Source of the DNA: an uncultured bacterium
GTDB lineage: Bacteria; Cyanobacteriota; Vampirovibrionia; Gastranaerophilales; Gastranaerophilaceae
Assembly: GCA_900551915.1 (NCBI GenBank)
Contig: URXT01000006.1
Span: 26,436-90,435, forward strand
Direction: 5' to 3'
DNA: 64,000 nucleotides
Part shown: piece by piece, positions 9,361 to 17,952 of the stretch
Position numbering within the stretch: the first letter of the stretch is position 1
Layout: each line of letters starts with the position of its first letter
Notes under the pieces: model-generated
What the model saw: only the letters and a program-made list of their open reading frames with translations
Told to the model about the DNA's origin: nothing
The model's database searches: none
Made by a program: the position numbers and the translations under genes

Positions 9361-9502
9361 CGTTTCGCCTTGCCCTCTAAATGACGTATTGCGTTTGCCG
9401 CAGTATACAGTAAAATATTTTAAGGAATGTTAATTTACGCAAAATATTAAGCAATAAATTATAATCACAAGTTTTAAAAAAATACAAAGATTGTAGAAGG
9501 TC

Positions 9503-11365
9503 ATGGAAAAAAGTAAACAGGTAAAGCAAGATAAAACAAGAGCTGCAAAGCCTAATATTACCAATCCCGTAAATGGCAGTGTTTCAAACCCCATTGCCAA
9601 CAGCGGAATTGTTGCGCGCATTAACAATTTCAATGCGCAAAAAACAAATAACAAGCTTTACAGCGGTTATCTAAGCAGTCCTGTTTCAAAAAAATCCGCT
9701 GACTTAGTTGAGTTTATAACTGACCTGAACGCCTCTCTCAAAGGCAAAAATACCGTTTCTGATTTGTTCAGCTCAATCCATGAGGTTTTCAGCGAGAAAT
9801 TTAATTGCTTATACACAGCTTTCGGTCTGTTTCACGAAAAATCAAACTGCATTAATCTTAAACTTCAAAACAAACTCGGGAGCACTTATTCCTCCAAAAT
9901 CTTCATGTCTGATGAGTTCAACCCCGTTGTGGAAAGCTTTAGAACATCATCAGTTATCTCCCGTGATGACAACAAGTTTTTAAACATTCCATACCTTCAA
10001 ACCTCCTCCTCATTTATCCTTCCGTTGATTTCGGTTAACCAGTGTATCGGAGTCATGGTTATAGGAACGGAAACTAATGATTTGGAGACGAATTTGTTAT
10101 CTTTTGTTGCAAATTATGCGGCAATGTTTGTTCATAACCTTGATTTGACAGAGAAAGCAAACAAACTTGACAACACAGACACGCTCACCTCGCTTTACAA
10201 CCACAGAGGCTTTCAGGAAGTCCTTTCAAAAGAGCTTCAGCGTGCAAAAGACAACAAAACCCATCTTTCAATAATAATGATGGATGTAAACAATATTTCA
10301 AAAATTAACCGCGAATTAGGCCATGCCAAAGGCGATGAAGTAATCAGGCTTCTAGCAGATAAAGTCAAGCAAAACATCAGAAACAACGATAAAGCAGGCC
10401 GTTACGGCGGGGACGAAATAGCAATAATTCTTCCTGACACAAATACGGCAGACGCAAAATATTTGGCAGAATATATTACATATACACTTTCCTGCTGTTT
10501 TGTAGACGACGTCGGGCCGGTTAAGGTTTCTGTCGGAATCTCAACATATCCGGACTGTTCTGAAAGTCAGGAAAAACTTCTTGTGCTTGCAGAACAGGCA
10601 ATGTACATTTCTCAGGCAAAAGGCTACAAAGAAGGCATGTCAGCTATTATAAGCAGCAGCGATTACAACTTCTGGAGCGACGACAGCCTTAATTCGTTTG
10701 CCGAAGTTCTGGCAAAACGCCATGCTCAGGTCGGAATTAATTTTGAAGAAGAACTTCTACACAAGTTTAACAACGAGCAAATAAGTTCGCAAAATCACTT
10801 AATGGAAATGGCAACCTCTCTTGCAGGGGCAATTGACGCCAAAGACCCTTATACAAAAGACCATTCAACCTCTGTTTCGAGATATTCAGAAGCGCTTGCG
10901 CGCGCCATTAACCTTCCGGAAGATGAAGTTCAAAGGATTAAGCTTGGCGCACTTCTTCACGATGTCGGCAAAATAGGAATTCCGGAGAATGTTCTTAAAA
11001 AACCTTCTCATCTTTCAGACGAGGAATGGGAAATAATGAAACAGCATCCGGTTATTGGGGCTGAAAAGGTTTTGGCGCCGAATGAAGCTTTGCGCGATTT
11101 GATACCGATGGTTAAATATCACCACGAACACTATGACGGATCAGGTTATCCTGAAAAGCTTAAGGGTGAAGAAATCCCGCTTTCTGCAAGAATTGTTTCT
11201 GTTGCAGACGCTTACCACGCGCTTATTTCAGACAGACCTTACAGAAAAGGTTTGGGCGTTGAAAAAGCCTGTGAAATTTTAAGAATGGGTGCCGGAACGC
11301 AGTGGGACAGTGATTTGGTTAGACAATTTATCACAATTGCACCGTCTTTGTCGACGAGTATTTAG
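9503..11365 (+). CDS. GAF-GGDEF-HD-GYP cyclic-di-GMP turnover protein
   Basis: A 620-residue cytoplasmic signalling protein. An N-terminal GAF-like sensor region (about 70-220) precedes a diguanylate-cyclase domain with a GGDEI active-site loop (~302). A C-terminal HD-GYP phosphodiesterase follows (HDVGKIGIPE ~490, HHEHYDGSGYPEKL ~545, SVADAYHALISDRPYR). It can therefore in principle both make and break cyclic di-GMP. The I of GGDEI replaces the usual F, a substitution often tolerated. The long leader and two promoter candidates suggest complex control. Confidence 0.92.
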   Translation: MEKSKQVKQDKTRAAKPNITNPVNGSVSNPIANSGIVARINNFNAQKTNNKLYSGYLSSPVSKKSADLVEFITDLNASLKGKNTVSDLFSSIHEVFSEKFNCLYTAFGLFHEKSNCINLKLQNKLGSTYSSKIFMSDEFNPVVESFRTSSVISRDDNKFLNIPYLQTSSSFILPLISVNQCIGVMVIGTETNDLETNLLSFVANYAAMFVHNLDLTEKANKLDNTDTLTSLYNHRGFQEVLSKELQRAKDNKTHLSIIMMDVNNISKINRELGHAKGDEVIRLLADKVKQNIRNNDKAGRYGGDEIAIILPDTNTADAKYLAEYITYTLSCCFVDDVGPVKVSVGISTYPDCSESQEKLLVLAEQAMYISQAKGYKEGMSAIISSSDYNFWSDDSLNSFAEVLAKRHAQVGINFEEELLHKFNNEQISSQNHLMEMATSLAGAIDAKDPYTKDHSTSVSRYSEALARAINLPEDEVQRIKLGALLHDVGKIGIPENVLKKPSHLSDEEWEIMKQHPVIGAEKVLAPNEALRDLIPMVKYHHEHYDGSGYPEKLKGEEIPLSARIVSVADAYHALISDRPYRKGLGVEKACEILRMGAGTQWDSDLVRQFITIAPSLSTSI

Positions 11366-11388
11366 TTGTGGTGAGTGAATGGGGAATT

Positions 11389-11503
11389 AGTAAATAAGTG
11401 AAAGTGAAAAATTTACCAATATCTATTTTGTTAAAAGCGTGCTACTAACCTGGTACTTTACCCCAAAACCAGTAACAGGTTTTCACTTCTCACTTATTTA
11501 CTT
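11389..11503. repeat. Imperfect inverted repeat between convergent genes
   Basis: AGTAAATAAGTGA (11389-11401) plus AAGTGAAAA recurs in inverted form at ~11481-11503 with one extra base and ~70 bp between arms. It may act as a two-way terminator or be the remnant of a small palindromic element. Confidence 0.45.
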
Positions 11504-11506
11504 AAC

Positions 11507-12895
11507 CTAAAACGCATCCGTCTTAATCGGGTTTTTAAATTTGGTGATATTGCCCTGGAAGAGAAGTTTAACTGTGCCGACAGAACCGTTTCTGTGTTTT
11601 GCAATGATAATTTCCGATTCGCCTTTGTTCTGGGCTTTTACAACTTCTTCGTCTTCCTCGCCCTTTTTGTAATACTCGTCACGGTAAATAAACATTACAA
11701 TATCAGCGTCCTGCTCGATAGAACCGGATTCTCTCAGGTCTGAAAGCATAGGACGCTTGTCAGTTCTCGATTCTACAGCTCGCGAAAGCTGTGAAAGCGC
11801 AATTACCGGAACATCAAGCTCTTTTGCTAAAATCTTCAAGCCCCTGGAAATAGCCGAAATCTGCTGCATACGGTCTTCTCTGCCTGAACTTTCCATTAAC
11901 TGCAAGTAGTCTATCAAAATAAGCCCAAGATTTTTCTCCTGCATTTTCAAACGTCTGCACTTGGCTCTAATATCAGTAATAGTGCTTCCGGAGGTATCGT
12001 CAATATAAATAGGAGCCTGCGCAAAAGAATTCATTGCATCAGCAAGTTTTTCCCAGTCTTTACTCTGCATGTTTCCGGTCTTAACTCTCTGTGAATCAAT
12101 CTCAGCCTCAGAACAAAGCATACGCTGAACCAGCTGTTCTTTTGACATTTCTAAAGAGAATATCGCAACCGGAGTTTTAGCCCTCAAAGCCACATTTTGC
12201 GCAATGTTCAGAGCAAAAGCAGTTTTTCCCATTGCGGGACGCGCGGCAAGGATAAGCAAATCTGACTTCTGCAAACCGTTAAGCACTGCGTCAAGTTCGT
12301 AAAACCCTGTTGGTGTTCCCGAAAGTTCATCCTTATGTTCATATCTGTATTCTATCTTTTCATAAGTATTAAGCACCAAATCCTTCACATGAACAAGGTC
12401 GGTTGTGGCCTTTTTAGAAGCAATATCAAAAATGAGTTTTTCAGCCTGTTCAAGCGACTGGTCAATGGGATTAACGTCGTATCCAAAAGATACTATTTCG
12501 CTGCCGGCGTTAATTAAGGCTCTTTTTATGGCTTTTTCCTGAATAATTTTTGAATAATATTCAATGTTAGCCGTGCTGATTGCGTTTAGTGCAAGGTCGT
12601 TGATAAAAGGCCTTCCACCTACAGTCTCAAGCTTTTGCGAATAATCAAGCACGTTTGAAACTGATACAATATCAATTCTTTCATTAGAATTGAAAAGCTG
12701 AAGCATGGCTTCATAAATATATCTGTGCGCCGGTTTGTAGAAACTTTCAGGTTTCAAACTTTCAACAACTTTAGTAAGAACAACCGGATTAACCAGAATC
12801 GCACCGATTAATGCCTCTTCGGCATCTGTGTTTTGCGGAATTAAATGTAAGTCTTTATTTGCGTTTGCGGTATTTTTTTCTTTAACTTGCGCCAT
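11507..12895 (-). CDS. dnaB: Replicative DNA helicase DnaB
   Basis: Hexameric 5'-3' helicase of the replication fork, about 462 residues. The N-terminal primase-interacting domain begins at PQNTDAEEALIGAILVNP. A linker follows and then the RecA-fold motor with Walker A ARPAMGKTAFALN (about 222-234), the IFSLEMSKEQL motif, the Walker B region LGLILIDYLQLM and the arginine-finger area. ATG 12893-12895 has GAGG eight bases upstream and is preferred over the in-frame ATG 24 bp earlier, which has no ribosome site. No intein is present. It is divergent from pncC. Confidence 0.95.
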   Translation of the reverse strand: MAQVKEKNTANANKDLHLIPQNTDAEEALIGAILVNPVVLTKVVESLKPESFYKPAHRYIYEAMLQLFNSNERIDIVSVSNVLDYSQKLETVGGRPFINDLALNAISTANIEYYSKIIQEKAIKRALINAGSEIVSFGYDVNPIDQSLEQAEKLIFDIASKKATTDLVHVKDLVLNTYEKIEYRYEHKDELSGTPTGFYELDAVLNGLQKSDLLILAARPAMGKTAFALNIAQNVALRAKTPVAIFSLEMSKEQLVQRMLCSEAEIDSQRVKTGNMQSKDWEKLADAMNSFAQAPIYIDDTSGSTITDIRAKCRRLKMQEKNLGLILIDYLQLMESSGREDRMQQISAISRGLKILAKELDVPVIALSQLSRAVESRTDKRPMLSDLRESGSIEQDADIVMFIYRDEYYKKGEEDEEVVKAQNKGESEIIIAKHRNGSVGTVKLLFQGNITKFKNPIKTDAF

Positions 12896-12980
12896 GCCTG
12901 TAACCTCACTTTCTACCATGATAGTACGGAAGATATCGAAATTAAAACCACTTGTAAAAATATGTTTACCAATTTAGTTA

Positions 12981-13009
12981 TTGACATATTTCTTAACAAG
13001 ATTTAAATT
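12981..13009 (+). promoter_or_regulatory. Promoter of pncC, near-leaderless
   Basis: TTGACA (12981-12986), 17 bp, then TAAATT (13004-13009). The start codon is at 13019, so transcription would begin only a few bases before or at the ATG. No ribosome site is visible. Confidence 0.5.
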
Positions 13010-13018
13010 AAAAATGTT

Positions 13019-13507
13019 ATGATTGATACAAAACTTAAAAAAGTAGCAGAATTTCTTTGGAAAAACAATCTTACGATTGCAACAGCCGAAAGCTGTACCG
13101 GCGGGCTTTTGGCGTCAAGATTTACAGACATTGCCGGAAGTTCCAGCTACATAAACGAAAGTCATGTAACCTACGCAAACTCGGCAAAACACAAGTATTT
13201 AAACGTTGATAACGAGATTTTCGAAAAATACGGCGCTGTAAGCTATGAATGCGCTCATGCCATGGCAGAAGGCCTCAAAAAACTCTCAAATTGCGATATT
13301 GCTGTCTGCACAACCGGGATTGCCGGGCCGGGCGGCGAAAGCAAAGAAAAACATATCGGTCTTATATTTGTATCAGTTATGTACAAAGAAAAAATCACAG
13401 TCAAAAAATATCGTCTGACGCCGCTTTTTCCAAGAAAGTTTATGAAATTTATGTTCACCCAAAAAGCAATTGCTACTGTATATGATGTAATTAAAGATTC
13501 TATTTAA
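13019..13507 (+). CDS. pncC: Nicotinamide-nucleotide amidase (CinA C-terminal domain)
   Basis: A 162-residue stand-alone CinA-C/PncC protein. This enzyme deamidates nicotinamide mononucleotide to nicotinate mononucleotide in NAD salvage. The signature AESCTGGLLASRFTDIAGSS (about residues 22-41) carries the catalytic Ser. It is followed by VTYANSAKHKYLNV, the YGAVSYECAHAMAEG helix and TTGIAGPGG (~99-107). The length is normal for the single-domain form. The mRNA appears nearly leaderless. The last 8 bp overlap the convergent LuxR-type gene. Confidence 0.93.
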   Translation: MIDTKLKKVAEFLWKNNLTIATAESCTGGLLASRFTDIAGSSSYINESHVTYANSAKHKYLNVDNEIFEKYGAVSYECAHAMAEGLKKLSNCDIAVCTTGIAGPGGESKEKHIGLIFVSVMYKEKITVKKYRLTPLFPRKFMKFMFTQKAIATVYDVIKDSI

Positions 13508-13727
13508 TAAGTCCCAGTCGCAGTGCATTGCAGGCTGCATGAACCCTGTTTTTTGCACTAAGCTTTTGAATAATTTTATGAACAAATGCGCGTACTGTAT
13601 GTACGCTTATATCCATAATATGCGCTATTTCTTTGTCCTCGAAACCATTTGAAATATGTTGGAGAACCTGGATTTCTCTTTCAGTGAGCATTTTATTTAA
13701 ATCTATTATTTCGTTCGTCTTTGCCAC
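13500..13727 (-). CDS. LuxR-type helix-turn-helix regulator
   Basis: A 75-residue protein consisting almost entirely of a LuxR/GerE DNA-binding domain: LTEREIQVLQHISNGFEDKEIA, then the recognition helix ISVHTVRAFVHKIIQKL and KNRVHAACNALRLGLI. No receiver or sensor domain is attached, as in single-domain GerE-like regulators. The start is GTG 13725-13727 with only a weak AAGAA site; an internal ATG (MLTEREIQ) is an alternative. A good promoter lies just upstream. Targets are unknown. Confidence 0.85.
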   Translation of the reverse strand: MAKTNEIIDLNKMLTEREIQVLQHISNGFEDKEIAHIMDISVHTVRAFVHKIIQKLSAKNRVHAACNALRLGLIK

Positions 13728-13754
13728 AAATTTCTTAATCCCTTTAGCATATTA

Positions 13755-13783
13755 ATGATAGTATAGCTTTACAAATTTGTCAA
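13755..13783 (-). promoter_or_regulatory. Promoter of the LuxR-type gene
   Basis: On the minus strand TTGACA (13783-13778), a 17-bp spacer and TATCAT (13760-13755) lie about 28 bp ahead of the GTG start. Confidence 0.55.
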
Positions 13784-13820
13784 TCTACACTTTGGTTAAT
13801 CCGGCCGGGTAATTTAAAAA

Positions 13821-14726
13821 CTAGCCCGCAATAATCTCTGCCAAAACTTCCGGAAAACGGTTAATAAGGGTATCTGCAAAGATTTCTGCATCAATTTGTG
13901 TAATCACAACAGACAAAAGGTCGTTCGGAAGCTCTTCAAGCATTTTAATCTTTTCTTCCGGCTCAATAACAGACATGGCTTTTACAATATCCGGTTTCTG
14001 CTTTTGGGCATGAATCATATTAGTGTAAGCTTCCGGACTGAAAAGCTGATATAATTCTTTATGTTCATGTGCTAAAGAAAGCGTTAATTGCTGCTTTTGG
14101 GTTGGCTGCATTGAGGTAAGCGCATCCTTATATTGAAGCGGATTGAAATCGGCAATTTGGTTTACCATATCAATGCTGTCGCCTTTGCATTCCTCGCCAG
14201 TTACACCTTCAATCATTTGAGCAAGGTATTCCGGCGGAATTGATTTCAAATGTTTTAAAACATTATCTTTATCGACTTCTGTACTTGTAAGAAAATTATC
14301 CAATTCATCATTAGGCATAAGCTGGATAACTTCGCGCTCTGAAAACATTTGAAAAACAGTATTCACAAGCTGTTCCGGCGGCAGCTCTTTAAGCATGGCA
14401 AGGAGTTTGTCTTCCGTAAAGTAATAAAAGCCTTGCATCAAATCTTCTTCCTCCATAAGCGGAAGGAATTTTTGGAGTTTATCGGCAGTCATAGTGCTCA
14501 ATATGAGAAATTTATTATTAGGGTCTGCAAGTTTAAAAATTTCAACAAGTTTATCGACATTGGTGAATAAATCAGCAGCAAACTGAACAGCCGCCTGATT
14601 ACCTTGAGCGGCTTCCGCTTCAACAATTTCATCGACAGTCATCATTGAATACATTTCAACCATTTTAGTCTGGCTGATATTCAACTTGCTTAGAAGTGTG
14701 GATAAGTCTGTATCTAAAACAATCAT
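13821..14726 (-). CDS. Helical-repeat protein with MgtE-N-like units, unknown
   Basis: An acidic, all-helical protein of ~301 residues with recurring ~30-residue units such as LKELPPEQLVNTVFQMFSE, LKSIPPEYLAQMIEGV and LEELPNDLLSVVITQI. These resemble the superhelical N domain of MgtE magnesium transporters or FliG-like repeats. No transmembrane or CBS part is present, so it is not a transporter. ATG 14724-14726 is preceded by AGGA; a GTG 27 bp earlier is in frame but has no ribosome site. It is probably a protein-interaction scaffold. The function is unknown. Confidence 0.6.
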   Translation of the reverse strand: MIVLDTDLSTLLSKLNISQTKMVEMYSMMTVDEIVEAEAAQGNQAAVQFAADLFTNVDKLVEIFKLADPNNKFLILSTMTADKLQKFLPLMEEEDLMQGFYYFTEDKLLAMLKELPPEQLVNTVFQMFSEREVIQLMPNDELDNFLTSTEVDKDNVLKHLKSIPPEYLAQMIEGVTGEECKGDSIDMVNQIADFNPLQYKDALTSMQPTQKQQLTLSLAHEHKELYQLFSPEAYTNMIHAQKQKPDIVKAMSVIEPEEKIKMLEELPNDLLSVVITQIDAEIFADTLINRFPEVLAEIIAG

Positions 14727-14903
14727 GTGAAATTCCTGCTGATTACTCTCCACATATATAAACGGCAGATAATCTGCAAAAATTCAATAAAATAAAGAAT
14801 TGTAACAGATTTTAATAATTTGAAATGGAAAAAAGGAATAAAACAAAGGGGTTGATTTTAAAAATTGTTTATAGTACATTAAATCTTGCGAGAGAAATCT
14901 CCC

Positions 14904-15000
14904 ACTGAGATGGGCTGCTATCTCAGGTAGTTAGAGCACTCTGCCGAACAAATTGATTAAGTATCAATTTGTGAGAGGCCTGATAAGGGTCAAGTGTTCC
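14904..15000 (+). other. tRNA-Ile-like degenerate, structured sequence
   Basis: Positions 14912-14939 match the first 28 nt of the adjacent tRNA-Ile at 25 of 28 positions, and CCTGATAAGGGT at ~14979 matches its anticodon arm. Between them is an extra ~40 nt with a perfect hairpin (CAAATTGAT 14949-14957 / ATCAATTTG 14963-14971), and there is no T-arm. A 7-bp helix GAGCACT (14934-14940) / AGTGTTC (14993-14999) could close the whole. A second hairpin CTGAGAT/ATCTCAG (14905-14926) is also possible. It is either a decayed tRNA copy or a structured RNA. Confidence 0.4.
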
Positions 15001-15021
15001 AAGAAAATTTAATAGGTTTGC

Positions 15022-15202
<181 letters not shown>

Positions 15203-15267
15203 AAAAGTAAGTCAAAAATAACAAAGGTTAACCATACTCAACAAGCACATGCGGAGTAAAACTTGTA

Positions 15268-15326
15268 AAATATCCGCAATATTTGCGGATATTTGTGTTG
15301 CACTGGCGTAGAAAACAGGGTATAAT
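15268..15326 (+). promoter_or_regulatory. Palindromic operator and promoter of the Fic gene
   Basis: A perfect inverted repeat AAATATCCGCAA-TAT-TTGCGGATATTT (15268-15294) abuts the -35 TTGCAC (15298-15303); after 17 bp comes TATAAT (15321-15326). The half-site core TGCGGA also appears in two ACATGCGGAG direct repeats at 15247 and 15336, the latter over the ribosome site. This arrangement suggests repression by a dimeric regulator, perhaps the Fic protein's own winged helix. Confidence 0.65.
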
Positions 15327-15352
15327 ATACGCAGAACATGCGGAGATTAACA

Positions 15353-16453
15353 ATGAAGAACTACATCTGGCAAAATCCTGAATATCCAAATTTTACTTAT
15401 GACAAAGAAATTGTTTTGTTATTGCTTGCGGAGGTTAAGCTTAAGCAAGGGTTTCTATTAGGTAAAATGGCAGGCGTCGGCTTTGAAAATAATAATACTG
15501 CCTTATTAAATGTTCTGACAGAAGATGTTATTAAATCAAGCGAGATTGAAGGACTTAAACTTAATGAAGAACAGGTGCGTTCATCTATTGCAAAGAGGCT
15601 TGGTTTAGATATAGGCGGGTACATTATCGTTGAAAGAAATGTTGAAGGCATCGTAGATATGATGCTTGATGCCACACAGAATTATGAAAGAAAAATAACT
15701 GAGGAACGATTATTCGGCTGGCAGGCTGCAATGTTTCCCGGCGGATTCAGCGGATTGTATAAAATTATTGCAGGTGCATACAGAGATGATAAAAACGGGC
15801 CAATGCAGGTTGTGTCAGGTGCTGTCGGACATGAAAAAATACATTACGAGGCACCGCCCGCTAATATGCTGCAAAAAGAAATGAATGCTTTAACAGATTA
15901 TATAAATAACGATACTGAAACTGATTTGATTATAAAAGCAGGAATTGTTCATTTATGGTTTGTAATTATACACCCGTTTGAGGATGGCAATGGAAGGATT
16001 GCAAGAGCTTTGACGGATATGCTTCTTGCAAGAAGTGAAAATTCGTCCAATCGTTTTTATTCTATGTCATCTCAAATTAAAAAGGTTAGAAAATCATACT
16101 ATGAGGCTTTAAAAGTAACTCAAAACAATTCTGTGGATATTACAGAGTGGTTGAAATGGTTTTTAGAAAATCTTTTATGTGCGATAGAAAACTCGGAAGA
16201 ACTTTTAAAAAATGTTTGGCAGAAGACTGAGTTTTGGCAAAAACATAAGGATTTAATATTAAACGAACGCCAGCAAAAAATTCTGAATAAACTTTTTGAC
16301 AACTTTGAAGGAAATCTAACAACTTCGAAGTGGGCAAAAATTTGCAACTGTTCACAGGATACCGCAGCAAGAGATATTGCAGATTTGGTGAAGAAAGGTA
16401 TTCTTGAAAAATCCGGAGATGGCAGGGCTACGCATTATTTGGTTGTTTACTAA
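15353..16453 (+). CDS. Fic family AMP-transferase with inhibitory motif and winged helix
   Basis: A 366-residue protein. An N-terminal DUF4172-like region holds SSEIEGL (about residues 62-68), which fits the (S/T)xxxE(G/N) inhibitory helix of class II Fic enzymes. The Fic core motif HPFEDGNGRIAR (~207-218) has all catalytic and phosphate-binding residues, so it should AMPylate a target protein once de-inhibited. The last ~70 residues form a winged-helix DNA-binding domain (LTTSKWAKICNCSQDTAARDIADLVKKGIL). The start is ATG 15353 with CGGAG eight bases ahead; ATG 15338 is less good. It is the first gene inside the island. Confidence 0.9.
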   Translation: MKNYIWQNPEYPNFTYDKEIVLLLLAEVKLKQGFLLGKMAGVGFENNNTALLNVLTEDVIKSSEIEGLKLNEEQVRSSIAKRLGLDIGGYIIVERNVEGIVDMMLDATQNYERKITEERLFGWQAAMFPGGFSGLYKIIAGAYRDDKNGPMQVVSGAVGHEKIHYEAPPANMLQKEMNALTDYINNDTETDLIIKAGIVHLWFVIIHPFEDGNGRIARALTDMLLARSENSSNRFYSMSSQIKKVRKSYYEALKVTQNNSVDITEWLKWFLENLLCAIENSEELLKNVWQKTEFWQKHKDLILNERQQKILNKLFDNFEGNLTTSKWAKICNCSQDTAARDIADLVKKGILEKSGDGRATHYLVVY

Positions 16454-16461
16454 ATTTTTGG

Positions 16462-17005
16462 TTATATCTCAAAATTATAGTAAACCTCATCAATATTGTC
16501 CTGAGATATACCTATATAAATAAGCGTTGTTGATGGTGAGCTGTGGTTAAAGATTTTTTGAAGCATCACGACATCTTTGAATTGCTGATAAGCCCAGTAA
16601 CCAAATGTCTTTCTTAGAGTGTGTGTCCCTATTGCATCTTTTATTCCGGCTTTTCTACAGGCTTGATTTATTATTCGGTAGGCTTGTTCTCTGCATAATC
16701 TTCCCTGCTTTTTGCTTCTAAAAAGGTAATCTGTATCTGCCTTATCCACGATGTAGCTGTCCAAGATATTTCTGAGCTTCGAGTTAATAGGGAACTTTTT
16801 TAACTTTCCGGTTTTCTGTTCTCTTATTTCAATATGGGTTTTATCTTTAACATCTGCAACGGTAAGTTTGAGAATATCGCTAATTCTAAGTCCACTGTTT
16901 GTTCCAAGTGTAAACAAAAGAAGATTTCGTGTACCTTGCTCAGCTAAAATTCCTTCAATTTTTCTGATTTGGGTTTTGCTCAGGAAAAAATAACCTTTTA
17001 TTCAT
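16462..17005 (-). pseudogene. Small tyrosine recombinase (FimB-sized), frameshifted in an A6/T6 tract
   Basis: The frame encodes NSGLRISDIL, then HTLRKTFGY, FNHSSPSTTLIYIGI and a C-terminal tail. These hold the catalytic Arg, HxxR, His and Tyr of a compact tyrosine recombinase, close to the proteins at 24984 and 53235. Reading upstream, the natural ATG at 17003-17005 joins this frame only if one T is removed from the T6 run (minus strand; A6 at 16985-16990). The full protein would then be ~181 residues, the same as its paralogues. It is broken, phase-variable, or mis-sequenced; a shorter product from an internal TTG (16917) would lack the N-terminal domain. Confidence 0.75.
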
Positions 17006-17020
17006 TTATATTTTTTTGAA

Positions 17021-17929
17021 TTATAAAAGCTGTTCAAGTATCCCTTTTTCAAGCATATTAAGTGTAACAATATAATCGTTATGGTCAAAGGTTTCTCTTA
17101 AAGGTCTTGATGTTGAATGCCAGCCGATACCGTCAGTTATCCATATGAATTTAAATTTATTATCAAGAACATCATATAAATTACGATATTCACCTGCTGT
17201 TGACTTTAGTTTTGACCCGCCGCCGCCATAAAAATTAACTTCAAATATAACCAACTCTTTATTTGTCTTAACAACATAATCATATCGTCTTGATGATTTA
17301 TCAACGGGAACCTCAATGCCAAATTCTTTTTTAATTCTTTCAGCATTTGCTTCTTTAAGATACTTATAACCTTTTTTATTACAAATATCTTTGATGAATA
17401 CTTCTGCAATCGCTTCCATTGAATGCCCGCCGCGGTTTTTTCTACCGTTACTGTCTAAGCCGGCTTCGACTCCAATCATATAATCAACAAGTGATTTTAT
17501 TTTCCCGCAACAAATTAAATCCTTCAAACCTGACTCTTGAACAAAGTGCAAATATTTTTCAATATCTTTTTCGGTAGGATTTTTAATAGAAAAATCATAA
17601 TTTTCATATGTTAATTTTTTATTTTTATAATCAATCAAGATGTTAAACTGCTTCTCTCTGCTAACAACCAATGCAGGTAATATCTTTATGACCTGCGGCT
17701 GCTCCTTAATAAGAGTCTTAAATTCTTCATCAAAATTTTCCTTACCTATCAGGTAATTTAATAAATTTAAATTTATTTCTATCTTTCTAACATTTTCATA
17801 TACCTTATCCCAATTAACAAAGTAAGACCATAAATTATTGGAAGGTTTAAGGTTATCAAGTATGCACTTAAAAACATCTTCTTCGCATTCACAGCCAAAC
17901 AAATCCTGATAACATTTTAAATATTTCAA
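17021..17929 (-). CDS. dpnB: Type II restriction endonuclease, DpnII/MboI family (GATC)
   Basis: A 302-residue endonuclease (DpnII is ~288). Family blocks are plain: LVDYMIGVEAGLDSNGRKNR (about 147-166), RYDYVVKTNKELVIFEVNFYGGGGSK with the PD-(D/E)xK-type acids, and FIWITDGIGWHSTSRPLRETFD. It would cut unmethylated GATC. The start is TTG 17927-17929 with AGGAGG five bases upstream. It is the last gene of the three-gene operon, 23 bp after the Dam-type methylase. That order lets protection precede cutting. Confidence 0.92.
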   Translation of the reverse strand: MKYLKCYQDLFGCECEEDVFKCILDNLKPSNNLWSYFVNWDKVYENVRKIEINLNLLNYLIGKENFDEEFKTLIKEQPQVIKILPALVVSREKQFNILIDYKNKKLTYENYDFSIKNPTEKDIEKYLHFVQESGLKDLICCGKIKSLVDYMIGVEAGLDSNGRKNRGGHSMEAIAEVFIKDICNKKGYKYLKEANAERIKKEFGIEVPVDKSSRRYDYVVKTNKELVIFEVNFYGGGGSKLKSTAGEYRNLYDVLDNKFKFIWITDGIGWHSTSRPLRETFDHNDYIVTLNMLEKGILEQLL

Positions 17930-17952
17930 TAAAGCCTCCTATATAATAAACC

